A DNA stretch of 64,000 bases, from assembly GCA_021413945.1 (NCBI GenBank), contig JAIOPK010000006.1:248001-312000 (forward strand). The letters run 5' to 3'. Positions 48,704 through 57,170 of this stretch are shown here, in pieces (within the stretch, counting starts at the first letter, position 1; every line of letters starts with the position of its first letter). This stretch comes from Candidatus Uhrbacteria bacterium (GTDB lineage: Bacteria; Patescibacteriota; Patescibacteriia; 2-12-FULL-60-25). A program made the translations under genes and the position numbers. The notes beneath the pieces are model-generated. The model searched no databases. It saw only the letters and a list, made by a program, of their open reading frames with translations, and was not told the origin of the DNA.

Positions 48704-49813
48704 ATGCGTGTACTTATCCTTATTTCGGATACGGGCGGCGGTCATCGGAGCGCGGCAGTGGCGATCGAGGAGGCGCTTCGTCGGCTTGATCCGACGATCG
48801 AAATTATCATTCGCGATGCGCTCGTCGAAGCATCGACTTGGCCTTTGTCGCAGATGCCTTGGGTGTATCCCGTAATGATGCGGCATTTCCGCTGGTTGTA
48901 TGCGTTGATGTTTTATACGACGAACGGTACGCGGCGATCGCGTTTTGCGGCCGATTTTTCTTGGATATTTATGGCCGGCAAGATGCGCGAACTTGTGACA
49001 AAGGATCGGCCGGATCTTATCGTGAGCATTCATCCGTTCATGACGAGGCTGGTTTCGCGCGCCATTCAGTCGACGGGCAAGCGGGTGCCGTTCGCGATTG
49101 TCGTGACGGATCTCGTGACGGCGCATGCACTTTGGTATGACAGGGACGTGAATTGGATTTCCGTTCCGACGGAGGTGGTCCGTGCGCGTGCGATTGCGAG
49201 CGGCGTCGAGGGGTCGCGTATTTCCGTCATGGGACAGCCTCTGCATCCTCGCGCGATGGATTTGCGGCATGATCGTGATGCGTTGCGTGCGAGTTTTGGC
49301 TGGTCGGAGCCCGTCGTGCTTTGCGTAGGCGGGGGAGACGGGTTGGGAGGACTCGGAGCGCATGTGCGCGCGATGGCAAAGGCGCGGATTGCGGCGCGGC
49401 TCGTCGTCGTCTGCGGGAGGAATATCAAATTACAACGCGAGCTCGAGGCGGAATCGTTTCCGATTCCCGTTGAGGTTCACGGTTTTGTATCCAATTTACC
49501 GGAGATGATGTCGGCGGCGGATGTGCTCGTAACCAAGGGAGGTCCCGGCTCCATCATCGAAGGCTGTTTGGCCGGATTACCGATGGTGATTTACGACTAT
49601 ATTCCGGGACAAGAATACGGAAACATGCGGATGGTTTGCGATTCGGGATTCGGGAGCTACGTTCCCGATCCCAAGGCAACGCCTGCCGCCGTCTCTTATT
49701 GGTTGGAGCACCACGAGGCGCGTCGGGAAGTCGGCGAGCGTGCCAAGCGGTCCGTGGCCGCGGATTCCGCGATGCGCATTGCCCGCGGTTTGATTGACTT
49801 GGTCAAGGCTTGA
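48704..49813 (+). CDS. MGDG-synthase/UgtP-like glycosyltransferase (GT28)
   Basis: The ATG at 48704 gives 369 residues. The N-terminal acceptor domain opens LILISDTGGGHRSAAVAIEEAL (the GGGH..AA motif) and includes LIVSIHPFMTRL and FAIVVTDLVTAHALWYDRDVNWISVPTEVVRARAIASGV, typical of MGDG synthase and processive diacylglycerol glucosyltransferases. The donor domain has VLCVGGGDGLGG, VHGFVSNLPEMMSAADVLVTKGGPGSIIEGCLAGLPMVIYDYIPGQEYGN. It likely adds a sugar to a membrane lipid. It begins a run of envelope genes. Confidence 0.85.
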   Translation: MRVLILISDTGGGHRSAAVAIEEALRRLDPTIEIIIRDALVEASTWPLSQMPWVYPVMMRHFRWLYALMFYTTNGTRRSRFAADFSWIFMAGKMRELVTKDRPDLIVSIHPFMTRLVSRAIQSTGKRVPFAIVVTDLVTAHALWYDRDVNWISVPTEVVRARAIASGVEGSRISVMGQPLHPRAMDLRHDRDALRASFGWSEPVVLCVGGGDGLGGLGAHVRAMAKARIAARLVVVCGRNIKLQRELEAESFPIPVEVHGFVSNLPEMMSAADVLVTKGGPGSIIEGCLAGLPMVIYDYIPGQEYGNMRMVCDSGFGSYVPDPKATPAAVSYWLEHHEARREVGERAKRSVAADSAMRIARGLIDLVKA

Positions 49814-49856
49814 GGCTCGACAAGATCGGGTTTTTTTGGTAGATTTACCCTTAGAT

Positions 49857-50573
49857 ATGAAGGTCTCCATCGTGATTCCGACCAAGAATGAAGAAGGGCT
49901 TTTGCCGCGTCTGCTCGGCGCTTTGGCGACCCAGACGTTTCGCGATTTTGAGATCATCGTCGCCGATGCATTTTCTACGGATCGGACGCGTGAGATTGCG
50001 GCGTCGATGGGTGCGCGCGTTATTGACGGAGGAATGCCGGGACCGGGTCGTAATTTTGGAGCCAAGGTCGCAAAAGGTGATTTGGTATTTTTTATGGACG
50101 CGGACGTATTGCCGCCTAATGATCGTTTCCTTGAGGAGATCGTCGCGGAATTTGTGATGCGTGGTGCCGATGTTGCAACATGCAAGCTTAAGCCATTGTC
50201 CGATCGTGCCGACGACCAGTTTGGTCATGACGTTTATAATAATTTTGTTCGAGCGACGGCTCAGGTGCGTCCACATGCGCCGGGAGCGTTTATTATCGCC
50301 AAGCGTGTCGTGCATGAAGCGATCGGAGGATTTGACGAGGCGGTCGTGTTCATCGAGGACTGCGAATATGTACAGCGCGCGCACAAGAACGGATTCCGCT
50401 TTCGCCAGATGAAATCACAGCCTCTGCTTGTTTCCGTGCGTCGGTTGGAGAAGGACGGTCGATGGCGCATTGCCGCAAAATATTTATACGGAGAAATTTA
50501 TATGATTGCCAAGGGACCGTTTCGCCACATGCCTTACGAATATGTGATGGGCGGTGAGGACAAGAAACGCTAG
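49857..50573 (+). CDS. Family 2 glycosyltransferase
   Basis: The ATG at 49857 gives 238 residues. The GT2 core is VSIVIPTKNEEGLLPRLLGALATQTFRDFEIIVADAFSTDRTREIA, the metal-binding DxD region LVFFMDADVLPPN, and VFIEDCEYVQRAHKNGFRF as the catalytic ED. The C terminus has a short hydrophobic segment. It transfers a sugar from a nucleotide-sugar donor; the acceptor is unknown. Adjacent to the MGDG-type enzyme and Rieske gene. Confidence 0.85.
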   Translation: MKVSIVIPTKNEEGLLPRLLGALATQTFRDFEIIVADAFSTDRTREIAASMGARVIDGGMPGPGRNFGAKVAKGDLVFFMDADVLPPNDRFLEEIVAEFVMRGADVATCKLKPLSDRADDQFGHDVYNNFVRATAQVRPHAPGAFIIAKRVVHEAIGGFDEAVVFIEDCEYVQRAHKNGFRFRQMKSQPLLVSVRRLEKDGRWRIAAKYLYGEIYMIAKGPFRHMPYEYVMGGEDKKR

Positions 50574-50574
50574 C

Positions 50575-50916
50575 ATGGCGATTGTTCGACGCATGGCGAT
50601 TTGCGCAGTCGGGGAGATGGCTCCCGGATCGACGCGAGCTTTCTCCTATGGTCCCGCGACCAAAGGCATCGCTTATAATCGCGACGGCGTGATTAAGGCA
50701 TATGTGAATCGATGTACGCACATGGGCGGACCTGTCGCACTACACGGCGGAGACAAGTTCCGATGCGGATGGCATGGGGCGGATTTTGATCCGTGTACGG
50801 GCGCCGCCCTTGCCGGTCAGGCGCCATCGGGAACGTTTTTGAAACCGATTGAAGTTATTGAAGAGAACGGCCAACTGTTTGCCGTGTTAGAATTGCCCGA
50901 GGATCCTTTTGCATGA
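50575..50916 (+). CDS. Rieske [2Fe-2S] domain protein
   Basis: The ATG at 50575 gives 113 residues. The Rieske cluster ligands are CTHMGG (Cys, His) and CGWHGADFD (Cys, His) about 17 residues apart. The order of the strands fits a ferredoxin-type soluble Rieske protein (FAVLELPEDPFA at the end). A stand-alone ferredoxin of this kind needs a partner oxygenase or reductase, none of which is visible here. It overlaps murJ by 4 bases. Confidence 0.85.
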   Translation: MAIVRRMAICAVGEMAPGSTRAFSYGPATKGIAYNRDGVIKAYVNRCTHMGGPVALHGGDKFRCGWHGADFDPCTGAALAGQAPSGTFLKPIEVIEENGQLFAVLELPEDPFA

Positions 50917-52550
50917 TCACTTGGTTTAAAAAGATGTGGAACGGGGAAACGGACGGGCTTACGGCCGCGGCGCTTATTGTTGGCGCGTCCTCGCTTGCTT
51001 CGCGCCTGCTCGGCTTGGTACGCGACCGTGTTTTGGCCGGGACCTTTGGCGCAGGTTCATCGCTTGATGCGTATTACGCCGCGTTCCGTCTGCCGGACAC
51101 GGTGTACAACCTGCTGATTCTTGGCGCGATTTCCGCCGGATTTATTCCGGTGTTTACGGAATATCTTGAAACAAAGGGGAAGGAATCGGCGGCTAAACTT
51201 GCCGCGCAGGTTCTGACGACCGTCGGCGCCTGTGTCGCGGTGGCGAGCGCGCTTGTCGCCGTGTTTGCTCCTGTGATCATGCCGCTCATCGTCCCCGGAT
51301 TTGATGCGGAGACGCTTCAGAAGACGATCGAGCTTACGCGTGTCATGTCGGTTTCGCCGCTATTGCTCGGACTCTCGGCCGTGATCGGCGGGGTCATGCA
51401 GTCGATGAAGCGCTATGTCGGTTTTGCGCTGGCTCCCGTATTTTATAATTTTGGGATTATCGTCGGTACGATCGTGCTCTCGCCGACGATGGGTATTATG
51501 GGCGCGGCCATCGGGGTTGTGGCCGGCGCGTTCATGCACTTTTTGGTGCAGGCATCGACCTTGCCGGCGTTTCCACTCGGGAAATTGCCGTGGCCGTCTT
51601 TTTCCTCGGCTGGTGTACGTCGCATTCTCGCGTTGATGGGTCCGCGCACGGCGGCGCTGGGGATTTCCCAGGTTAACTTAGTGTTCTTGCTTGCGCTTGC
51701 GACGACGATCGAGCCGGGTGCGGTTTCTGTTTTCAATTTGGCCAATAACTTGCAGATGTTTCCGGTCGGCTTGATCGGCATCTCGTTTGCGATTGCCGCG
51801 TTTCCCTCGCTCGCCAAAGCGCATGCGATCGAGGATGATGAAGGGTATCGCCATGCGCTCTCGGCTGCGGCGCGTAAAATTATCTTTTTAATTATTCCGG
51901 CGATGGCTGTTTTTATTTTATTGCGCGCGCAAATCGTCCGCCTCGCGCTTGGTGCCGGTGAATTCAACTGGAATGACACGATTCGTACGGCGGATGCGCT
52001 GGCGTGGTTTGCCGTTTCGCTGGTGGCGCAATCCCTTGTTCCGCTCCTTGCCCGCGCGTTTTATGCGTTGCAGGACACATGGACACCGTTTTGGATCAGC
52101 ATCATTTCCGAGGCGGTGATTATTGGTTTGGCGATTGTGCTCCGCGAGCCGTTTGGCGTGATGGGTTTGGCGATGGCGTTTTCCGCCGCGGCCATCGTTC
52201 AATGTTTGTTGCTCGGTTTGTTCTTGCGGAGAATGTTCGGACAGCTTGGAAAAGGAGAGACACTCATCTCCACCTATAAGACGTCGATCGCGACGGTCGC
52301 CTTGTGTACAGCTGCGTTTCCCGTCCGCCAGTGGCTCGGTACGATTTATAACCTTGAGGCGACATGGCAGGTGGTGCTTCAAGCGAGCGGAACCCTGGTT
52401 GCCGGCGGCCTCGCGTTTTTTGTCACGGCTTGGCTCGTCCGTTCTCCGGAGCTGGTCGAGTTCCGCATGGCTGCGGAAAAGCGCTTATTCAAAAAGGCTC
52501 GACTGGTTGAGGGCGCGGAAGAGGCGAGCGGGATGGCCAAGACCCATTGA
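50913..52550 (+). CDS. murJ: Lipid II flippase MurJ
   Basis: The 545-residue membrane protein has about 14 helices and the MviN/MurJ signatures: ALIVGASSLASRLLGLVRDRVLAGTFGAGSSLDAYYAAFRLPDTVYNLLILGAISAGFIPVF at the N terminus, then PLLLGLSAVIGGVMQSMKRYVGFALAPVFYN. It flips lipid II for peptidoglycan synthesis, matching RodA elsewhere in the window. The ATGA overlap with the Rieske gene is noted. A private orphan gene follows. Confidence 0.94.
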   Translation: MITWFKKMWNGETDGLTAAALIVGASSLASRLLGLVRDRVLAGTFGAGSSLDAYYAAFRLPDTVYNLLILGAISAGFIPVFTEYLETKGKESAAKLAAQVLTTVGACVAVASALVAVFAPVIMPLIVPGFDAETLQKTIELTRVMSVSPLLLGLSAVIGGVMQSMKRYVGFALAPVFYNFGIIVGTIVLSPTMGIMGAAIGVVAGAFMHFLVQASTLPAFPLGKLPWPSFSSAGVRRILALMGPRTAALGISQVNLVFLLALATTIEPGAVSVFNLANNLQMFPVGLIGISFAIAAFPSLAKAHAIEDDEGYRHALSAAARKIIFLIIPAMAVFILLRAQIVRLALGAGEFNWNDTIRTADALAWFAVSLVAQSLVPLLARAFYALQDTWTPFWISIISEAVIIGLAIVLREPFGVMGLAMAFSAAAIVQCLLLGLFLRRMFGQLGKGETLISTYKTSIATVALCTAAFPVRQWLGTIYNLEATWQVVLQASGTLVAGGLAFFVTAWLVRSPELVEFRMAAEKRLFKKARLVEGAEEASGMAKTH

Positions 52551-52602
52551 CAGCCGAGCAATAATTTGATTCTATCTCTAGGTCCTGATGTGGAGGCTCA
52601 CC

Positions 52603-52908
52603 ATGCTCGAGCGCCAGTCAACGTCAAGATCCGCGGCCTTTCATCGCCATTACCCGAGGCGTATCAGCTATTCGACGCTTCTGCGCGAGATCTTCAAGCG
52701 CATCGAGGATCCGTGCGAAGCTCAGAAGCTCGTCGATCTCATCCGCTGTCACGGAGTTCCTGGCAAATGGGTGGTCGGTATCTATTTCAAGGGCGAGGAA
52801 CGCGTCGTCTTTCCCCGGTCCGATCGGGTCTGCCGGGATTACAATGAGGGTTTTGCCCAGCTACTGGTCTGGCTGCGGCACCGCAACTTCCAGCCCTTCG
52901 ACTCCTAG
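52603..52908 (+). CDS. Orphan-class small protein with strong ribosome site
   Basis: ATG 52603 is chosen because GTGGAGG lies 6-7 nt upstream; 52588 is also open. The 101-residue basic, soluble protein (RISYSTLLREIFKRIEDPCEAQKLVDLIRCHGVPGKWVVGIYFKGEERVVF) shows no recognised family. Codons are largely C-ending and a private terminator follows. Confidence 0.6.
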   Translation: MLERQSTSRSAAFHRHYPRRISYSTLLREIFKRIEDPCEAQKLVDLIRCHGVPGKWVVGIYFKGEERVVFPRSDRVCRDYNEGFAQLLVWLRHRNFQPFDS

Positions 52909-52916
52909 TCTCGGTT

Positions 52917-52949
52917 ACGCCCGTCCTCTCTGGACGGGCGTTCGATTTT
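52917..52949 (+). terminator. Terminator of the orphan gene at 52603
   Basis: ACGCCCGTCC pairs with GGACGGGCGT across a 5-nt loop and is followed by TCGATTTTCC. Confidence 0.85.
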
Positions 52950-52967
52950 CCGCTAGATTTACGCCCA

Positions 52968-54773
52968 ATGGAACAGTCTCGAATCAGAAATTTTTGCATC
53001 ATCGCCCATATCGACCACGGCAAGTCCACGCTTGCCGATCGTTTGCTTGAAATTACCGGCACCATCGAGAAGCGCAAGATGAAGGAGCAATTGCTCGACA
53101 CAATGGATTTGGAGCGCGAGCGCGGGATTACGATCAAGCTTCAGCCGGCGCGCATGTCGTACAAGGCAAAAGATGGGACGGAGTACGAGCTGAATCTTAT
53201 CGACACGCCGGGACATGTCGACTTTACGTACGAAGTATCTCGATCACTCGCCGCCGTGGAAGGTGCGGTCTTGCTGGTCGATTCGACGCAAGGCGTGCAG
53301 GCGCAGACCATCGCGAATTTGTATTTGGCGATTGAACAAAATCTGACGATTATTCCGGTGCTGAACAAGATCGACTTGCCGAACTCGGATGTGGAGCGGC
53401 GAGCGGCGGAATTAATGCAGCTCATCGGCTGTAAGCGCGAGGAGATTTTGTCGGCTTCCGGAAAGTCGGGCGAGGGCGTGCTTGAAATTCTTGAACGTGT
53501 CGTGAAGGAAGTGCCTCCGCCGCAGGGTTCTCGCGAAAAGCCGTTTCGCGCTATGATATTTGATTCCAAATATGACGACTATCAGGGCGTGGTCGCGTAT
53601 ATCCGTTGCATCGACGGTCACATCGAGAAAAATAGCGGAGTAGCGTTTAAGGCGACATCGGCCGTCGGATCGGCTTTGGATATCGGGTACATGAATCCGC
53701 AGCATTTTTCCAGCGGGCACATGGAAGCCGGGGATATTGGATATCTGGTGACAGGCTTGAAAGATATCGGCGCGGTGCGCGTCGGTGATACGGTTGTGAG
53801 TGCGGGACAGGCGGCCGAGACGGAAATGCTACCGGGTTATAAAGAGGTGCGCCCAATGGTGTATGCGGGACTTTTTCCGCAAGAAGGAAATGAGTACGAG
53901 AAACTCCGCGATGCGATTTTGAAATTGAAATTGAATGATGCGGCGCTGACATTCGAACCCGAACATTCGATCGCTCTCGGATTTGGTTTCCGCGTTGGTT
54001 TGCTCGGCATGCTGCATTTGGAAATTGTGCAGGAACGTCTCTCACGCGAATTTAATATGGATGTTGTCATCACGACGCCATCTGTGGGATATGAAGTGAC
54101 ATTGACGGACGGGACGGAAGTTTCGGTCAAATCTCCGGGCGGTTTTCCGGATCCTTCGCGTATCGATACGACCCGCGAACCATGGGCCCGCGTCGATATT
54201 TTGTCGCCCAAGGAGTATCTCGGGAATGTGATGGCATTGGTTCAGGATCGACGCGGTATTTATAAGAATACGGAGTATCTTGATACGACGCGCGCGCTAC
54301 TGCATTATGAAATGCCGTTGGCGTCCGTCATTGTCGATTTTTATGACAAGCTGAAAGGCGTGACGGCCGGATACGCTTCATTGAACTACGACTTCATGGA
54401 TTTCCGCGATTCGGACATCGTGAAACTGACGATCAACGTGGCGGATGAACCGGTCGAGGCGTTGGCGACGTTGCTCCATACGAGCGAGGCACAGCGACGA
54501 GGAAAAGAAATCGTCGAGACGCTGAAAGAGGAATTGCCTCGTCAGCAATTCGTCATCAAATTGCAGGCATCCGTCGGCGCCAAGATTATCGCTTCGGAAA
54601 AGATTTCCGCCTTCCGTAAGGATGTGACGGGGTATTTGTACGGAGGCGATGTTACGCGTAAAATGAAATTGCTGGAGAAGCAGAAGAAAGGAAAGAAGCG
54701 CATGCTTGCCCATGGAAAAGGCTCGGTAGAGATTCCGCCGGATGCGTTTATCAAAGTGTTGAGACGCGGGTAA
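52968..54773 (+). CDS. lepA: Elongation factor 4 (LepA)
   Basis: The 601-residue translational GTPase has G1 AHIDHGKST, G2 in ERERGITI, G3 DTPGH and G4 NKID. The LepA-specific C-terminal domain is present (DFMDFRDSDIVKLTINVADEPVEALATLLHTSEAQRRGKEIVETLKEELPRQQF) and the end GGDVTRKMKLLEKQKKGKKRMLAHGKGSVEIPPDAFIKVLR is characteristic. It can back-translocate ribosomes or aid 30S biogenesis. A TAGATT stands 8 nt before the ATG, with no ribosome site. Confidence 0.96.
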   Translation: MEQSRIRNFCIIAHIDHGKSTLADRLLEITGTIEKRKMKEQLLDTMDLERERGITIKLQPARMSYKAKDGTEYELNLIDTPGHVDFTYEVSRSLAAVEGAVLLVDSTQGVQAQTIANLYLAIEQNLTIIPVLNKIDLPNSDVERRAAELMQLIGCKREEILSASGKSGEGVLEILERVVKEVPPPQGSREKPFRAMIFDSKYDDYQGVVAYIRCIDGHIEKNSGVAFKATSAVGSALDIGYMNPQHFSSGHMEAGDIGYLVTGLKDIGAVRVGDTVVSAGQAAETEMLPGYKEVRPMVYAGLFPQEGNEYEKLRDAILKLKLNDAALTFEPEHSIALGFGFRVGLLGMLHLEIVQERLSREFNMDVVITTPSVGYEVTLTDGTEVSVKSPGGFPDPSRIDTTREPWARVDILSPKEYLGNVMALVQDRRGIYKNTEYLDTTRALLHYEMPLASVIVDFYDKLKGVTAGYASLNYDFMDFRDSDIVKLTINVADEPVEALATLLHTSEAQRRGKEIVETLKEELPRQQFVIKLQASVGAKIIASEKISAFRKDVTGYLYGGDVTRKMKLLEKQKKGKKRMLAHGKGSVEIPPDAFIKVLRRG

Positions 54774-54799
54774 ACCACCCTTGATGTTTATTGAAATAT

Positions 54800-54898
54800 A
54801 TGATACCTAAACGTGGCCACTCACTGATGGTGAAAGTGTTTGCGGGATTCATGGTCTTTGCAACCATTTTGTTCCTGGTGGGACCGTTTCTAAGTTAA
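54800..54898 (+). CDS. Very small membrane protein after lepA
   Basis: A 32-residue frame, ATG 54800 to TAA 54898, translates as MIPKRGHSLMVKVFAGFMVF followed by ATILFLVGPFLS. It has a basic N terminus and one membrane helix of about 18 residues. It is shorter than standard gene-calling limits. Supported by the sensible signal layout and its place in a gap of about 130 bp. No family is known to me; its function is unknown. Confidence 0.5.
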   Translation: MIPKRGHSLMVKVFAGFMVFATILFLVGPFLS

Positions 54899-54906
54899 GG
54901 AGGTGA
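54897..54906 (+). promoter_or_regulatory. Perfect Shine-Dalgarno site
   Basis: AAGGAGGTGA is a full-length complement to the 16S rRNA 3' end. It decides the GTG at 54909 as start of the following gene and overlaps the stop of the small membrane protein. Confidence 0.75.
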
Positions 54907-54908
54907 AC

Positions 54909-55088
54909 GTGAGCCCTGATCGAACGACCGAACTCTTTTGCGACGAGGAAGTAGTAGAGCCGCGGCAAGACCGCCGCTATCCCGCTTGGTGGAAGCCGAG
55001 CAGGTTCGACGGCGTTCTCTCCCGACAGGAGCTCGCCGAGATGGCGAATGCCGACGCGCGCTTCCTCGACGAGGAGGCGGCGACATGA
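54909..55088 (+). CDS. Orphan-class small acidic protein
   Basis: The GTG at 54909 gives 59 residues (MSPDRTTELFCDEEVVEPRQ ... NADARFLDEEAAT); 54903 is a second possible GTG. It is acidic, with no recognised motif. The gene overlaps the next one (ATGA), forming a two-gene orphan operon with a shared terminator. Confidence 0.6.
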   Translation: MSPDRTTELFCDEEVVEPRQDRRYPAWWKPSRFDGVLSRQELAEMANADARFLDEEAAT

Positions 55089-55357
55089 TCGATGACCCCA
55101 TCGTTCCACAGATGCGCCTCATCATGCGCGAGCGCGTGATCAAGTACGAGCAGGATCTCCGATCCGACCAGTCGTACTGCCAGCCGTCACAGATCATCGA
55201 CCGGGAGAATGTCCCGCTCAATCTCGGCGACTACACCGACGAGCAGATCGATCGGATCATCAGGCTCGAGCGCGAGGTGGCCGCCCAAGCCGTCGGGTTG
55301 GAGCTGAGCTCCGAGACGCTGCTGTCACGCGCCCTCCAGCGCTACATCCTCGGCTAG
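55085..55357 (+). CDS. Orphan-class small helical protein
   Basis: The ATG at 55085 overlaps the previous stop (ATGA). The 90-residue protein (MRLIMRERVIKYEQDLRSDQ ... IIRLEREVAAQAVGLELSSETLLSRALQRYILG) is helical and charged. No family is recognised. The GC-rich codons and terminator match the other orphan-class genes. Confidence 0.6.
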   Translation: MIDDPIVPQMRLIMRERVIKYEQDLRSDQSYCQPSQIIDRENVPLNLGDYTDEQIDRIIRLEREVAAQAVGLELSSETLLSRALQRYILG

Positions 55358-55367
55358 ACTGAATGCA

Positions 55368-55410
55368 ACCCCGTCCCGACGAACTGTCGGGACGGGGTCT
55401 TGATTTTTAT
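55368..55410 (+). terminator. Terminator of the two-gene orphan operon
   Basis: A perfect 13-bp stem ACCCCGTCCCGAC / GTCGGGACGGGGT with loop GAACT is followed by CTTGATTTTTATC. Confidence 0.9.
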
Positions 55411-55448
55411 CTTCCGTGAGGCGTGTTGGATTGCGACAATGCAGCCTC

Positions 55449-57170
55449 ATGGAAAAGCGATGGCGCGTGGCGGAATCGTGTCCGCCGGAATTTGTCCAAA
55501 TAATCGGTCAACCGATTGTGGCGCAGTTGTTGTGGAACCGTGGGATTCGCGAGCGCTCCGACGCGGACGCGTTTTTGACGCCGTCTTGGGAGGAAAATAT
55601 TCACGATGCGCTTCAGTTTCGACAAATGGAGGGCGCGGTCGTCCGCACGTTCGATGCTTTGGAAAAAGGCGAGCGCATCACCGTGCATGGCGATTATGAC
55701 GCGGATGGGGTGACGGGATCGACGTTGCTTATTACGGTTTTGAATGACATAGCGAAGAAGACAGGGAGCAAGGCGCCTATCGATTATTATATTCCGCATC
55801 GCGATAAGGAGGGATATGGATTGCGGAAAGAAACGGTACCGATTTTGAAGGAGCGCGGGACATCGTTGATCATTACCGTCGACTGTGGAATTGCGTGTGT
55901 CGATGAGATTGCGCTGGCGAAAATCGACGGGATCGATACGATTGTTGTCGACCACCATACCTTTGGCGAAACGGTTCCCGATGGGCATTTGATTCATCCG
56001 GGTTTGCCGGAGGAGACGTATCCGTTCAAGCATCTTGCAGCTGTTGGAGTCGCTTACAAGTTTGCGACCGCTTTATTGTCTCGAGCCCGTGAACGCGGAC
56101 TCGATTATCCGGAGGGTTGGGAGAAGTGGCTGCTCGACTTGGTCGCGATTGCGACGGTGACGGATATGGTTCCACTGGTCGGCGAGAATCGTGTCCTTGA
56201 GACGTTTGGGCTGACGGTTTTGAATAAGACGCGGAGGCCGGGGTTGCTGGCTTTATTTGAAATGGCGGGTGTTGAGCCGGGGTCGATTACTTCGGAGACG
56301 ATTGGGTTTGGGATTGGCCCGCGAATTAATGCGGCGGGCAGAATGGATCATGCGACGGTGGCGCTTCGGCTTCTGCTTTCCGAATCGATGGATGAAGCGC
56401 GGCTTATTGCGAGAGAGCTCGAGGATTTAAACAAAGCGCGACAGGATGCAACAAAGAAGATGATGGTTGAAGCCGAGAAGATCGTAGGCGATGACGTGAA
56501 AGACAATGTGATTGTAGTTTGGAAGGAGAATTGGTCACCGGCGCTGGTCGGTTTGGTCGCCGGGAGATTCATGGAGAAGTTTAGTCGACCGGTGATCGCT
56601 GTTGGGAAGCATGGGGATCATTGGATCGGATCGGGACGGTCGATATCGACTTATAATATTACGGATGCGGTTAAGGCGGCGGGGGAGGGGATTCTGACGC
56701 GGAGCGGAGGGCATGTGCAGGCGTGTGGGTTTGCGTTGAATGATGGGGAACGATTGCCGGAGTTTCAGTCGCGGCTTGTCGAGCATGCGTCCTCGATCAC
56801 GAGCGATGAGCTGGTACCGTTACTGTCGATCGATGCGGAAATTACCTTGGCCGGCGTAGCGATGGATGTCGCAGAAGGAGTGAAGCGACTTGAACCGTAT
56901 GGGATGGGGAATCCGTTGCCGATTTTTTTGTCGAAGCGATGCAAAATTCTTTCATCGGATACGATGGGGGCGACGGGGAATCATTTGAGGCTGCAGGTTG
57001 CGGATGGGTCAGGTCGTGCGGTGAAAGCGGTTGGATTTAAGATGGGGAGCAGGATTTTGGAGGCAATGATGGGGAAAGAGATTGATATCGTGTATAATCT
57101 TTCGATAAACGAGTGGAATGGTAGGAGAACGGCGGAATGTCGATTAATTGATTTTAGACCATGCACGTAA
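55449..57170 (+). CDS. recJ: Single-strand DNA-specific exonuclease RecJ
   Basis: The ATG at 55449 gives 573 residues. DHH-family motifs are HGDYDADGVTGST (motif I), ITVDCGIACVDEI (II), VVDHHTFGETVP (III) and TVTDMVPLVGENR (IV). The DHHA1 domain has SGGHVQACGFAL with the GGH signature. RecJ digests 5'-ended single strands in mismatch and recombination repair. It overlaps rnhA by 10 bp. Confidence 0.95.
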   Translation: MEKRWRVAESCPPEFVQIIGQPIVAQLLWNRGIRERSDADAFLTPSWEENIHDALQFRQMEGAVVRTFDALEKGERITVHGDYDADGVTGSTLLITVLNDIAKKTGSKAPIDYYIPHRDKEGYGLRKETVPILKERGTSLIITVDCGIACVDEIALAKIDGIDTIVVDHHTFGETVPDGHLIHPGLPEETYPFKHLAAVGVAYKFATALLSRARERGLDYPEGWEKWLLDLVAIATVTDMVPLVGENRVLETFGLTVLNKTRRPGLLALFEMAGVEPGSITSETIGFGIGPRINAAGRMDHATVALRLLLSESMDEARLIARELEDLNKARQDATKKMMVEAEKIVGDDVKDNVIVVWKENWSPALVGLVAGRFMEKFSRPVIAVGKHGDHWIGSGRSISTYNITDAVKAAGEGILTRSGGHVQACGFALNDGERLPEFQSRLVEHASSITSDELVPLLSIDAEITLAGVAMDVAEGVKRLEPYGMGNPLPIFLSKRCKILSSDTMGATGNHLRLQVADGSGRAVKAVGFKMGSRILEAMMGKEIDIVYNLSINEWNGRRTAECRLIDFRPCT

